The notes under the pieces were generated by a model, which saw nothing but the letters and a program-made list of their open reading frames with translations, searched no databases and had not been told where the DNA came from. From assembly GCF_009834365.1 (NCBI RefSeq), contig NZ_CP041348.1, positions 1,364,501 to 1,428,500 of the forward strand: a stretch of 64,000 nucleotides of DNA. The letters are read 5' to 3'. Source of the DNA: Komagataeibacter xylinus. GTDB taxonomy: Bacteria; Pseudomonadota; Alphaproteobacteria; Acetobacterales; Acetobacteraceae. The position numbers and the translations under genes were made by a program. Below are positions 52,026-61,135 of this stretch, piece by piece (positions within the stretch are counted from its first letter, which is position 1; each line of letters opens with the position of its first letter).

Positions 52026-52964
52026 TCAGCCCGGCTGTGCATCCAGCAGGGTGGCGACTTCATCTGCCGTGGGCGCGGCCTCGGCGGCTCCTGCGCGCGT
52101 GGTGGCCAGCGCGCCGCAGCCTGCAGCAAAACGCACGGCTTCGGGCATATCCGCTCCGCGCGCCAGCGCCGTGGCCAGACCGGCGTTGAAGCAGTCACCC
52201 GCTGCCACCGTGTCGATTGCCTTGACGCGGAAGGGCGGCACAAATCCCCGTGCCGCCGGGGTGGACCACACCACGCCCCGATGCCCCAGCTTGATGATGA
52301 CCGTATGCGTGCCGCGTGCGTGCAGGATACGGGCGGCGGCCAGGGATGTGGCCTCATCGGTGGGGGTGATGCCGGTCAGGGCCTGTGTTTCGATCTCGTT
52401 GGGGGTAATGATGCTGGCCATGGCGTACAGCGCCGCGGGCAGTCCGGTATCCGGCACGGGGGCGGGGTCGAGCATGACGGGTATGCCACGCCCGTGTGCC
52501 GTGCGTGCCATGGCCAGCACAAGCTGCGGGTCCATTTCCATCTGCAGCATGAGCATCGCGGCATTGTCCAGCACCGGGGCAAGGATTGCGGCGCACTGGC
52601 CGCCATGTGCCATGTTGGCACCGCCATCGACAAGGATCTGGTTCTGGCCTGCATGGTTGATGGTAATGAAGGCGCGCCCGGTTCCCGCTGTTGCATCGGC
52701 CATCAGGCAGCGCGTATTTACGCCGGCTTCAGCCAGGGTGGCGCGTGCCATCTCTGCCAGCATGTCCTGCCCGGTCCAGCCTGCAAGGGCCACGTCCTGG
52801 TCCAGCCGTGCTACGGCAATGGCCTGGTTGGCTCCCTTGCCACCCAGCCCGGTGCTGGAGGCATGCACATGCAGCGTCTCGCCCGGCCGGGCAAAACGCG
52901 CGACATGCACGACAAAATCAATATTCGTGCTGCCAGTGACGGCAATGGCGGACGGCTTTGACAT
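52026..52964 (-). CDS. rbsK: Ribokinase (PfkB family)
   Basis: A 312-residue sugar kinase. It has the two PfkB signatures: GLGGKGANQAIAVARL near the N-terminus and DTVAAGDCFNAGLATAL near the C-terminus (catalytic Asp kept, DTxGAGD varied to DTVAAGD). AVTGSTNIDFVV is the usual ribokinase start. It phosphorylates ribose to ribose 5-phosphate, although related sugars or nucleosides are possible. ATG 52964 is chosen because sequence upstream is a decayed repeat rather than coding. No ribose transporter is nearby. Confidence 0.9.
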   Translation of the reverse strand: MSKPSAIAVTGSTNIDFVVHVARFARPGETLHVHASSTGLGGKGANQAIAVARLDQDVALAGWTGQDMLAEMARATLAEAGVNTRCLMADATAGTGRAFITINHAGQNQILVDGGANMAHGGQCAAILAPVLDNAAMLMLQMEMDPQLVLAMARTAHGRGIPVMLDPAPVPDTGLPAALYAMASIITPNEIETQALTGITPTDEATSLAAARILHARGTHTVIIKLGHRGVVWSTPAARGFVPPFRVKAIDTVAAGDCFNAGLATALARGADMPEAVRFAAGCGALATTRAGAAEAAPTADEVATLLDAQPG

Positions 52965-53035
52965 GCTGGCCCCTGTGGTGGTGAATGCGGGGGCACAGAC
53001 ATACCAGCATGCCCATGGAATGTGGGGCAAAACAT

Positions 53036-53080
53036 GCAGAAGTTCTGGTGAAGTTGTTTTCAAAGCAGAGCGAAAAAACA
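53036..53080 (-). repeat. Dispersed intergenic palindrome, strongly decayed copy
   Basis: CAGAAGTTCTGGTGAAGTTGTTTTC followed by AAAGCAGAGCGAAAAAACA keeps the order of the element's first arm and AAGCTT hairpin but with many changes and no closing arm. Confidence 0.4.
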
Positions 53081-53150
53081 GCCAGCCTGTCACACTGACG
53101 GCAATTTTCCCGCCCCGTGCCATCTTTTGCAGGACATCATTGCCCCGACT

Positions 53151-53168
53151 GGGTTTTCTGAAAAACCC
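53151..53168 (-). terminator. Hairpin after the phosphodiesterase gene
   Basis: GGGTTTT and AAAACCC form a 7-bp stem with a 4-base loop 35 bases past the stop. No clear U-tract follows, so it may act as a weak terminator or mRNA end-protector. Confidence 0.35.
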
Positions 53169-53202
53169 TTCGCCCGGAACATTCCTGTGTTTTCAGGTCA
53201 TG

Positions 53203-55731
53203 TCAGGCAACCGGCACGCTTTCCGCCCGGCGTTCCCTGATCCATGTATCAAGGGCTGCGGTATCCATCGGGCGGCCAAAGTAATAGCCCTGTATCACAT
53301 CGCAATCGATGTTGCGCAGCTGGGCGCACTGGGCGGCATCTTCCACCCCTTCGGCCACCACGGTCATGCCCAGAGTGTGGCCGATGCGGATGATGGCGGT
53401 CACCACCTGCCGCACGTTGCCGGTGCTGCCAAAGCCGTTCATGAAGCTGCGGTCGATCTTGACCTCGCTTATGGGCAGGCTGGCAAGGTTGGACAGGCTG
53501 GAATACCCGGTGCCGAAATCATCCATCGACAGGCCGATGCCCAGTTCGCGGATGGCCCGGGCGGTTGCCACCGTCTGCTCGAAGTTCTCGATCATGGCGG
53601 TCTCGGTCAGTTCCACGATCAGGCGTTCGGGTGGCACGTTGGTCTCGTGCAGGATGGTGGCAAGCTGCGCCACGAGTTCGGGGTCCTGAAACTGGATGGC
53701 CGATACATTGACCGATACGGTGGGCACACGAATGCCGCGGGCGATCCACTGCGCCATCTGCGTGCATGCCGCGCGTAGAGACCATACGCCAATGGCGCCG
53801 ATCTGCCCCGTTTCCTCCGCCACGGGAATGAACCGCCCCGGCGAGACCATGCCCAGCGCCGCATCGTTCCAGCGTGAGAGTGCCTCCACGCCATGCAGTT
53901 CACCCGTGCTCAGGTCCACCTGCGGCTGGTAGACAAGGGTCAGCCGGTTATCGGCAATGGCCTCGCGCAGGGCGGAGGCGAGGATGATGTGATCTTCCGC
54001 CTGCCGGTTCATGGAGGGGTGGAAGAAGCGGTAGCAGCACCGCCCCGCCTTCTTGGCCTGCGCCAGCGCGGTATAGGCCTGGCGCAGCGTTTCCTCCACC
54101 GCCTGCCCGTCCTGGTGGGTGCTGATGCCGATGCTGCCCGAAATGTTGATGGGAATGCCATCGACCGTAAACGGCTCTTCAAGCGTGTGGAGGATACGCT
54201 CGGCCAGATGCGTGATGTTGGTGGCATCCTGCGTGGTCAGCACCACGAATTCATCGCCCTCCGTGCGCACCAGCACGTCGCGCCCCACAATGCCGTGGCG
54301 CAGGCGCCCCGCGAGTTCGAGCAGCATCTGGTCGGCCCGGCCCTGCCCAAGCGCCTGCACGATCTTGCGGAAACGGTCGAGGTCGATGACCATGATGCTC
54401 AGCGCCGTGGCAGGCGGCCGGGCCACGAGTTCGTTGAGGCGGCGGTTGAGCCACAGGCGGTTGGGCAGGCTGGTCAGCCGGTCGGTATAGGACAGGCGGA
54501 TGATGGATTCACGGCTGCGCTGCTGCTCGATGGCCAGCATGGCCAGATGCACGCAGGCATTGACAATGCGCCGGTGCCACGCCCCCGGCTGGCCGGGCGT
54601 GCGGAAATAGAGCGAGAAGCTGCCCGCCACATCCCCATTGCGCAAGATGATGGGCACCGCCCACTCCGCCGCCAGCGCGTGCTCCGCCACGACCGCGCGC
54701 AAGGCGGGCCAGCGGTCTTCTGCCGCAAGGTCGGGCACTACCACTTCATGCGCGGTTGCGATGGCCGTGCCGCATGCGCCGCCCGCGGTGCTGGCCTCCA
54801 GCCCCTCGAACGCCTGCAGCACGGGCAGGGGCATGGCGCCATGGCCGCCGGCATGCAGCACGCCGCCGGTGCTGAGCATGACCACGGCCATGCAGTCCGG
54901 CGCGATCAGTTCGATGCGGCGGCACATGAAATCAAGCATCTCGCGCAGCGAGAACTGGTCCGTCAGCGCCTCGACCACGTCACGCTGCAGGTTGCGCAAC
55001 TGCCGGTCATGCGTGATGTCGTGGATGATGATGATGATATCGGCCAGCGTGCCGTCATCCCCGTAATGCGGCGTGACCGCGCAGCGCAGCCACAGCGCCA
55101 CGCCCTGCGGGCCACGGGCCTGCACATCCACCTCGAAACCGGTGCGGCGGGCAAGATGCGCGCGCAACTGGCGCAGGGTGCCGATATCGTTTTCCGCCCC
55201 TGCCAGCAGCGTGCCGAAAGGGGCGCCATGCAGCGCGTTGCGCTCCACGCCGAGCATGGTGGCGATGGCCGCATTGGCGTGGGTGATGCGGTACTGCGCA
55301 TCAAGCACCACAATGCCCCGGTCGGTCGCCTGCACGATCATGGCGCTGATCTCGGCCTGCTCGCGCGCCAGTTCTTCATGCGTTCGGTCATGCAGGGCGA
55401 TCAGTTCATAGGGCACGCCATCCCATTCCACGTTTTCACGGTACAGGCGCACGGGCAGGCCCAGCCCGTCCCTGCGGCGCAGCGTGGTGCAGTGTGATGG
55501 CGTGGCCCCTTGTTCTGGCAGGTCTGGCGTGGTGGCTGCATCCGCACTCGGCAGCATGCCCTTGGTAAACAAGCGGCCCAGACGGGTGGCGGCGAGTTCG
55601 GTCGCGCTGTAGCCGGTCATGGCGCAGGCGCGTGCGTTGCCATAGAGCACATGGCCCGCGCTGTCCGCCATCATCAGTGCCAGTGGCAGTTTCTCCAGAA
55701 GCGGGGAAGAAATCTGTGTGATATCTGGCAT
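53203..55731 (-). CDS. Cyclic-di-GMP phosphodiesterase, PAS-PAS-GAF-GGDEF-EAL
   Basis: An 842-residue sensor enzyme. Two PAS domains (about 8-100 and 130-245) lead to a GAF-like domain (265-410), a GGDEF domain and an EAL domain. The GGDEF site is degenerate (EGDEF near residue 490, and KIVQALG instead of KxINDxLG), so cyclase activity is doubtful. The EAL domain keeps its catalytic set: VEALSRW, SVNVSA, ELTETA, MDDFGTGYSS, KIDRSF, AEGVE. It should hydrolyse c-di-GMP, which in these bacteria activates cellulose synthase. Komagataeibacter PDEA proteins have a similar PAS-GGDEF-EAL design; a heme-binding PAS is possible but unproven. GGAAAG precedes ATG 55731. Confidence 0.88.
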   Translation of the reverse strand: MPDITQISSPLLEKLPLALMMADSAGHVLYGNARACAMTGYSATELAATRLGRLFTKGMLPSADAATTPDLPEQGATPSHCTTLRRRDGLGLPVRLYRENVEWDGVPYELIALHDRTHEELAREQAEISAMIVQATDRGIVVLDAQYRITHANAAIATMLGVERNALHGAPFGTLLAGAENDIGTLRQLRAHLARRTGFEVDVQARGPQGVALWLRCAVTPHYGDDGTLADIIIIIHDITHDRQLRNLQRDVVEALTDQFSLREMLDFMCRRIELIAPDCMAVVMLSTGGVLHAGGHGAMPLPVLQAFEGLEASTAGGACGTAIATAHEVVVPDLAAEDRWPALRAVVAEHALAAEWAVPIILRNGDVAGSFSLYFRTPGQPGAWHRRIVNACVHLAMLAIEQQRSRESIIRLSYTDRLTSLPNRLWLNRRLNELVARPPATALSIMVIDLDRFRKIVQALGQGRADQMLLELAGRLRHGIVGRDVLVRTEGDEFVVLTTQDATNITHLAERILHTLEEPFTVDGIPINISGSIGISTHQDGQAVEETLRQAYTALAQAKKAGRCCYRFFHPSMNRQAEDHIILASALREAIADNRLTLVYQPQVDLSTGELHGVEALSRWNDAALGMVSPGRFIPVAEETGQIGAIGVWSLRAACTQMAQWIARGIRVPTVSVNVSAIQFQDPELVAQLATILHETNVPPERLIVELTETAMIENFEQTVATARAIRELGIGLSMDDFGTGYSSLSNLASLPISEVKIDRSFMNGFGSTGNVRQVVTAIIRIGHTLGMTVVAEGVEDAAQCAQLRNIDCDVIQGYYFGRPMDTAALDTWIRERRAESVPVA

Positions 55732-55952
55732 GATGGCGTCTTTCCACAAGGTCCTGGCCCACTGCTGCACGGCACACCCATGATAAAAAGGAGCGTAAAA
55801 TGCGTGGTTTTTCAGGCGATAAGGGGCATTAGCGTATCTTTAACTCTATTGCGGCAGTTTTATGGCCTGCTGCTGTATTGTGTTTGCCGATCCATTTTTT
55901 CGTTTTGACTGTTCCGCCATCCGCTCATGCCGGGGCATGGTGCGGCGGTGGA

Positions 55953-56405
55953 TCAGTATTCCGGTTTTTCTCCCTTGGCGGGAACGGAGGTGGGCGTGCC
56001 CGGCGTGCCGGCATAGGTCAGCAGCACGACGGTGCGGGTATCGCCCGTTTCCCCGCGATGCGTATCATCAACGGATTCGGCAAACGCTTCGCCCTGATGG
56101 AAAGTTTCCGTCCTACCACTATCACGATCATGAATCGTCAGCTGCCCTTCCAGCACGTAACCCGCGTTGGGCACGGGGTGGGTGTGCCATGGCAGCGCGG
56201 TATGGGCGGGAATGGTCAGGCGGATCATGGTCAGTTCCGGGCGCGTGGTGGGGTAGGGCCCGTATGCCACGCCATTCCATGAATGATCGGCCTGCAGCAG
56301 GATGTCACGATGGCCCGAGGCAACCGTCTGGCCATGGGCTGCTGTAGTGGCAAGGCTGGCAAGGCAGAGGCAGGCGGCGGCTACGCGGGCAGGGTGCAGG
56401 GGCAT
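55953..56405 (-). CDS. Exported cupin-domain protein
   Basis: A 150-residue protein with a signal peptide (cleavage near AAHGQT) and one cupin barrel. The metal-site pattern is PWHTHPVPNAGYVLEGQL (two His and a Glu), followed by a Gly-rich second motif with FHQGEAFAESVDDTHRGE. Many such small periplasmic cupins are annotated without function. It is the last leftward gene before the c-di-GMP phosphodiesterase and is 108 bases from the aryl-polyene operon, possibly on the same transcript. Confidence 0.78.
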   Translation of the reverse strand: MPLHPARVAAACLCLASLATTAAHGQTVASGHRDILLQADHSWNGVAYGPYPTTRPELTMIRLTIPAHTALPWHTHPVPNAGYVLEGQLTIHDRDSGRTETFHQGEAFAESVDDTHRGETGDTRTVVLLTYAGTPGTPTSVPAKGEKPEY

Positions 56406-56513
56406 GGTGTATCTTTCCGCTTGTGGTTCGCTCCTGTTCCTAGCGTTCCATTCTCCGCTGCGTTGCCGCCCCGCGCGCTCACATGGCTTTGAGCGCGCGG
56501 GTGGGGCCGGGTT

Positions 56514-57833
56514 TTACCGGCTTTTGCCTGCTTCGGTGTTGCGCAGGTCGGCAAGGGCCTGCTGCACCTTGACCTGCTGGGCAGCAATATAGTCGTAGTA
56601 ATGCTGGTAGAATGCCGGGAACGGCCCCGAGGCCCGCGCAAGGGAGGGATGGTGCGCCTGCCACCATGAAAGCGGCTGGCGTGCCTGCATGATGCGGGCA
56701 TAGCGCCCGGCAAAATACTCAAGGTTGGTGCGCAGGTCGTAATAATGCGCGTTGTTAAGGTAGTGGGCGAAATTGCGGTGATACGATCCCAGCACCGGGT
56801 CATCGTAGAAAATGAGCGACAGCGAGGTATTGTAAACCTCGTTGGGGGAATGGACCGGCTCGGATTCCAGCAGCACGCCGGGTTCATCGGCCAGCCAGTC
56901 ATATTGCATGAAGGTCTGGTAGGTCAGCCTGTCGTTGAATATGGCCTGAATGTTGTCCACCGGCACCGCATCGGTGCGGTGGATCAGGTTGACGAGTTCA
57001 TTCTTGGGCACGGGAAAGCTCAGCGCGGCCAGCACGACAAAACGGTTGATCGGCCATTCGCTCCAGAAGCCCGCCGCCGCCAGCGCGTTATGGGTCAGGT
57101 GGTTGCAGTTGTCCTGCAATACGTTGGAATCATAGGTTTTGGGCCCGTTGCGATAGACGGCGTTGCGTTCGTTCAGAAAATCCATGATCTTGCGCATCTG
57201 GGGCTCGGTCACGGGCAGGCGGGCACAGAAGCGCGCGCGCCCCAGCGTGGTGGCGTAATCGGTGCCGACCGACATTTCATATTTCCAGTCCACGGCGGAC
57301 ATGTTGGCAGGCTTGCCGTTGAACACTTCCTTGTGGAAGATCACGCCATCATAAATGCCGCGCCGCTTGGCCTCGTCCTGCGTTGCCACGTAGCCTGCGC
57401 GCGTCAGTCCCTCGCCCGGTGCCAGCGTGCCATCAAAGTAGAAGGCGCTGCTTTCAGCCCCGGTCCAGTTGGCGTTGCTGTAATGGGAGTTCATGCTGAA
57501 GCCCACGCCATCGGGCCGGTCGGCCGCACGGGTTGCATCGCATTCGGTCAGCACGGGGTAGCCCGCCTTGCGGTCAAGGCACACGCCACCAAGGAACATG
57601 ACGGCATGCCCGCCCGCGCCCCCGCTGATATCCGCGCCAAAGCCGGGCTTTTTCGATATCTGCGAGACCGCGCACAACTCGGCATAATATGGGAAGGCCT
57701 GATTGTACACATCAGGCCTGCTGATCCGGCCGGGATGGGTGAAATTGGTCGGCGCGCAGGCGGCCAGCAGGGCCGTGCCTGCCAGCAGGGCCGCGCAGGT
57801 CATGCGGCGAAGAAGATGGTGTGCCATGCCCAT
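56514..57833 (-). CDS. Lipoprotein with LRAT/NlpC-like His-Cys pair at the end of the polyene operon
   Basis: A 439-residue lipoprotein (lipobox LLAAC, Cys26). GGHAVMFLGG with His76 and DNCNHLTHNAL with Cys243 and His245 resemble the inverted His...NC(E/N)H arrangement of LRAT/NlpC-P60 papain-like proteins, so an acyl- or peptide-bond chemistry at the membrane is possible. The C-terminal 150 residues are rich in Tyr and His (NFAHYLNNAHYYDLRTNLEY). Its ATG shares one base with the stop of the flavoprotein gene (TAATG), so it belongs to the aryl-polyene operon. No described aryl-polyene gene of this type is known to me. Confidence 0.65.
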   Translation of the reverse strand: MGMAHHLLRRMTCAALLAGTALLAACAPTNFTHPGRISRPDVYNQAFPYYAELCAVSQISKKPGFGADISGGAGGHAVMFLGGVCLDRKAGYPVLTECDATRAADRPDGVGFSMNSHYSNANWTGAESSAFYFDGTLAPGEGLTRAGYVATQDEAKRRGIYDGVIFHKEVFNGKPANMSAVDWKYEMSVGTDYATTLGRARFCARLPVTEPQMRKIMDFLNERNAVYRNGPKTYDSNVLQDNCNHLTHNALAAAGFWSEWPINRFVVLAALSFPVPKNELVNLIHRTDAVPVDNIQAIFNDRLTYQTFMQYDWLADEPGVLLESEPVHSPNEVYNTSLSLIFYDDPVLGSYHRNFAHYLNNAHYYDLRTNLEYFAGRYARIMQARQPLSWWQAHHPSLARASGPFPAFYQHYYDYIAAQQVKVQQALADLRNTEAGKSR

Positions 57834-59176
57834 TACCGCCGTCCCCGCTCAAGTTCGGGGCACGATTGTGGCCTGTCGCGTTCCAGCCACAGCCGGGCCA
57901 AGACAAAATAGTATGCCGCCTTGAACACCGCCATGGGCAGGCGTGTTTTCAGCTTGCCCCTGAAGTCGCCCGCGAGCAGAGAGATCACCCCGTCACGCAT
58001 GCGGAACTCGTTGCGCGGGTTCATGAACAGGTGGCGGATGACCGGCGTGTTGATGCGGTAGATCAGCCACGCAACCCGCTTCATGGCCGCACGGGTTTCC
58101 TGCTCCGCCCGGTGGGCGGCCCGCCGCCCCGCCTTGGGGGATTTGAGCCACGCATCCGCAACTGATACGCCCCGCTCGGCACTGCTCATGGCCAGCAGCA
58201 CGCCCGAGGAGAACACGGGGTCAAGAAAGCCGAAGGCATCGCCGATCATGTAATACCCTTCTCCCCATGACTGCCCGGCATGGTAGGAGTAGTTGCCCGT
58301 GGCCGTTATGTCGCGCAGCGGCGTTGCGTTGCGCATGCGCGCGCTCACGCTCGGGCTGGCCCTGACCCTGCTCCAGAACAGGTCTGCCGGGCTGCCCTTG
58401 CGGCCTTCAAACGCCACGCGGTCGCCCACAAAGCCCACGCTCATCAGCCCGTCGGGCAGGGGGATCATCCAGAACCAGCCATTATCCACCAGATGGATGG
58501 AAATATAGCCCTCCCTGTCGCCATCGCGGAATTCGACGCCGCTGAAATGACCAAACAGGGCGGCGGTGGAATTGTATTTGTTGCTGGTCTTGTTGCCCGC
58601 GCGGCTGGCGAGGAAGGTATCGCGCCCCGAGGCATCGAGTATGAAGCGCGGCGCAAACGCCTGCTTCGCGCCATCAGGCCCCACGGCCTCGACATGGCCG
58701 CGTGCACCATCGTGTCCCGGCGCCACACTGGTCACACGGGTATTTTCCAGCAGGGTTGCACCTTCCCTGCCCGCATGGCGGAACAGCATTTCATCGAATT
58801 CGGAGCGCACGACCTGGTAGCTGTTGGTGTAGCTTTTGTCGATGCCATAGGCGAACGGGAAGGCGACGCTGCGCCCGCTCACGTCGGACACGAACTCGGC
58901 ACCCGGCTTGAACACCCCGAACGCGCGCACCCGGTCCATCAGGCCAAGGCGTTCGAGAATGGGCAGGTTCCATGCCAGCAGGGATTCGCCAATATGAAAA
59001 CGCGGATGGCTGTCCTTTTCCAACACGATCACCCTGCGCCCCTGCCCGGCAAGCAGGGCGGCGGCGGTTGACCCCGCAGGGCCGCCGCCAATGACAAGGA
59101 CATCGCATTCCTGCGCGGGGCTGCTGCCGGTGGGGGGCGTCATGGGGCGTTCTTTCGTGCTGGGGTCCGGGGTCAT
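57833..59176 (-). CDS. Halogenase-like FAD-dependent oxidoreductase
   Basis: A 447-residue flavoprotein. It has a GGGPAGST dinucleotide site, RFHIGESLLAW, a middle WFWMIP that matches the WxWxIP motif of flavin-dependent halogenases, and GDAFGFLDPVFSSG near the second FAD site. In pigment clusters of aryl-polyene, flexirubin and xanthomonadin type such enzymes modify the aryl head group or polyene (hydroxylation or halogenation). Which chemistry applies here is not predictable. Its start overlaps the ketoreductase stop (ATGA). Confidence 0.85.
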   Translation of the reverse strand: MTPDPSTKERPMTPPTGSSPAQECDVLVIGGGPAGSTAAALLAGQGRRVIVLEKDSHPRFHIGESLLAWNLPILERLGLMDRVRAFGVFKPGAEFVSDVSGRSVAFPFAYGIDKSYTNSYQVVRSEFDEMLFRHAGREGATLLENTRVTSVAPGHDGARGHVEAVGPDGAKQAFAPRFILDASGRDTFLASRAGNKTSNKYNSTAALFGHFSGVEFRDGDREGYISIHLVDNGWFWMIPLPDGLMSVGFVGDRVAFEGRKGSPADLFWSRVRASPSVSARMRNATPLRDITATGNYSYHAGQSWGEGYYMIGDAFGFLDPVFSSGVLLAMSSAERGVSVADAWLKSPKAGRRAAHRAEQETRAAMKRVAWLIYRINTPVIRHLFMNPRNEFRMRDGVISLLAGDFRGKLKTRLPMAVFKAAYYFVLARLWLERDRPQSCPELERGRR

Positions 59177-59892
59177 GCCATGCCACCATTGATCGAGATG
59201 GTCTGGCCGTTGATGTAGGCGGCGCGATCGGAGGTAAGGAAGGCGACAAGGTCGGCCACTTCCTCCGGCTGGCCCGCGCGCTTTGCGGGCACGAGATCGG
59301 CAATCTGGCGCTGGGTCATGACCGCGTCGATGGCAGGCGAGGCAATGACGCCGGGGGCCACCACATTGACCGTAATGCCCCGGCTGGCCACCTCACGCGC
59401 CAGCGCGCGCGCGGCCCCGCTCAGCCCGGCCTTGGCCGCCGCGTAATTGGCCTGCCCCCGGTTGCCCATGATGGCCGCGACCGAGGAAATGCCCACGATC
59501 CGCCCCCATCGCGTGCCGATCATGGGCAGCAGGAGCGGCTGAAGGGTGGCAAAGAACCCGTCAAGCGATACGGACACGACCGAGCGCCACTGCTGCGCAC
59601 TCATGCCCGCCATGGGTGCGTCATCATGAATGCCGGCATTATGGACCACCACCTGCACCACGCCTTCGGCCAGAAGGGTTTCGAGTGCGGTGGCGGTGGC
59701 TTCCATGTCTGACAGGTCGCACTGCCAGGCCTGCGCCGAACCGCCGGTAGCGCGGATACTGGCTGCAATGGCGCGTGCCCTGTCGATGGCGTTATGCGCA
59801 TGAACGATAACATGCAGTCCGTCCTGTGCGAGGCGCTGGCAGATGGCCTGGCCCAGCGGGCTCGCGCCCCCGGTTACGAGTGCGCGTTTCAT
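59173..59892 (-). CDS. apeQ: 3-oxoacyl-ACP reductase of aryl-polyene synthesis
   Basis: A 239-residue FabG-like SDR. Landmarks are VTGGASPLGQAI, HNAGIHDD, the Ser in VGISSVAAIMGNRG, YAAAK, and INGGMA at the end. It would reduce the keto group at each elongation step. It is embedded between dehydratase and flavoprotein genes with four-base overlaps on both sides (ATGA), so its role in the polyene pathway is secure by context. Confidence 0.88.
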   Translation of the reverse strand: MKRALVTGGASPLGQAICQRLAQDGLHVIVHAHNAIDRARAIAASIRATGGSAQAWQCDLSDMEATATALETLLAEGVVQVVVHNAGIHDDAPMAGMSAQQWRSVVSVSLDGFFATLQPLLLPMIGTRWGRIVGISSVAAIMGNRGQANYAAAKAGLSGAARALAREVASRGITVNVVAPGVIASPAIDAVMTQRQIADLVPAKRAGQPEEVADLVAFLTSDRAAYINGQTISINGGMA

Positions 59893-60332
59893 GGCTGTTG
59901 TTCCTGTGGTTGCAGCACGACAAAACCATGGCCCGTGACCAGCACGGTCCCTGCTTCGCTTTCCACGCTGAAGTGGTAGCGCATGCCCTGTTCATCGGCC
60001 TGTTCGCATGTCGCCCTGACCTGCAATGTGCCCCATTGCGGCTGGTCCAGCCGCCCCGGCGCAAGGCTGACATGGCGCAGGGTGGTCAGGTAGCCGATGC
60101 GCGGCCCGCCTGTCTGCATGTGCAGCCCCCCATGCAGGGCGGCGGCCTGCATGCCGATTTCAACCCCGCACACCATATCGAGCCGCCCGTTGCGGCGCAG
60201 CGGGTTGGCGGGGTCGAGATGCGCGCGGGTGGTGCAGTGAATTGTCTGCACATCATGGGCAATGACGCGCTCGAGCAGGCAGCTTGCCCCGGCATGAGGC
60301 ATGCGTGCCTCAATATCCGCCCGGCTCAGCAT
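59889..60332 (-). CDS. apeP: 3-hydroxyacyl-ACP dehydratase of aryl-polyene synthesis (hotdog fold)
   Basis: A 147-residue hotdog protein of the ApeP type. The active-site His is in IEARMPHAGASCLLERV. A second motif, GRLDMVCGVEIGMQAAALHGG, resembles the helix found in these dehydratases, and the tail GTVLVTGHGFVVL ends the fold. It would remove water from the reduced intermediate to give the conjugated double bonds. It overlaps the chain-length factor gene upstream and the reductase gene downstream. Confidence 0.85.
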   Translation of the reverse strand: MLSRADIEARMPHAGASCLLERVIAHDVQTIHCTTRAHLDPANPLRRNGRLDMVCGVEIGMQAAALHGGLHMQTGGPRIGYLTTLRHVSLAPGRLDQPQWGTLQVRATCEQADEQGMRYHFSVESEAGTVLVTGHGFVVLQPQEQQP

Positions 60333-61135
60333 GGCGTCACCTTTATGGCGACATGCCCCATATCGCCTGCCACGCAGATCTCATGCGTGCCGCCTTCGGC
60401 CATGGCGGCCAGAAGCGGCAGGCAGCGGGCCGCCGGGTTGTCATGGCATAGCGCGCGCAGCGCTGTCGTGGTCTGTGTATCGGGCAGGCTCAGCGGGGTG
60501 TCGGCTGCGCTCTGCGGCCCGTAGTCTATGTCCAGCATGGCCTGTGCGTGCGGCACGGGGTGGGGAGAGAGCACGAGCCCCACGCCAAACGTGCCCCGCG
60601 TGGCCCGTTTCTGGCCCAGGGGCTGCGGCATGGTCATGTCATAGACACACAGCAGAACGGTCTTTTCTTCCACCACCGCCTCGGCTGCGGCCTGAAGCAG
60701 GGAAAAGCCCCAGCTCCAGTCATAGCCGCCAAAACAGGCCACGGGCTGGTGGGAGTGGCTGCCGATGGTCCAGTACCCCGCCGCCGCGTTGTGCACGCAA
60801 TTGTGGAACTGCGTGGGGGAGATGCCCGCTGCCGGGTCGGCAAGGGCCTGCAGGATGGCATTGACCACCATGCCATCGCCATTGGAGCTGCCAAACACGT
60901 TATGCACCGTGGCCGGGTCGCAACCGGCGGCGGCACAGGCCTGGTTTGCCACGGCCATGGCAAGGCGCACGATGGGGCTGGTGCGCCGCCGTTCGTTGGG
61001 GGGCAGGGTGGTGGGCTGCGGCAGGGCGCACGGCGTGGGCTGCCATGGCTCTTCCCCGCGCAGGATGGCGCGGGCGGGTTCCCATCCCGCCATGCCATCG
61101 GCCAGCACGGCCAGGCCCGAAATCCATACGCGCAT
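60326..61135 (-). CDS. apeC: Ketosynthase chain-length factor of aryl-polyene synthesis
   Basis: A 269-residue protein of the short beta-ketoacyl synthase-like family. It has AVANQACAAAGCDPATVHNVFGSSNGDG and FHNCVHNAAAGYWTIG, where a Cys appears in a position like the ketosynthase one but the second-half His residues of a full ketosynthase are missing. ApeC-type proteins pair with the ApeO ketosynthase to set chain length. It starts at the ketosynthase stop (one-base overlap, 61135). Confidence 0.82.
   Translation of the reverse strand: MRVWISGLAVLADGMAGWEPARAILRGEEPWQPTPCALPQPTTLPPNERRRTSPIVRLAMAVANQACAAAGCDPATVHNVFGSSNGDGMVVNAILQALADPAAGISPTQFHNCVHNAAAGYWTIGSHSHQPVACFGGYDWSWGFSLLQAAAEAVVEEKTVLLCVYDMTMPQPLGQKRATRGTFGVGLVLSPHPVPHAQAMLDIDYGPQSAADTPLSLPDTQTTTALRALCHDNPAARCLPLLAAMAEGGTHEICVAGDMGHVAIKVTPC

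Noticed and set aside
52026..52964. Loss of ribokinase activity from DTVAAGD
   Set aside because: Only the first Gly of the anion-hole motif is Ala; the catalytic Asp and following Gly are kept, and such changes occur in active PfkB kinases.
51889..53778. A 629-codon open frame antisense to riboswitch, ribokinase and phosphodiesterase
   Set aside because: It crosses several independent features, including the riboswitch, and has low-complexity content; a shadow of real genes.
53893..55497. A 534-codon open frame antisense to the phosphodiesterase gene
   Set aside because: It lies wholly on the opposite strand of a gene with clear conserved motifs, its product is Ala/Arg/His-rich with no domain, and it has no ribosome site. 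GC-rich codon bias produces such frames.
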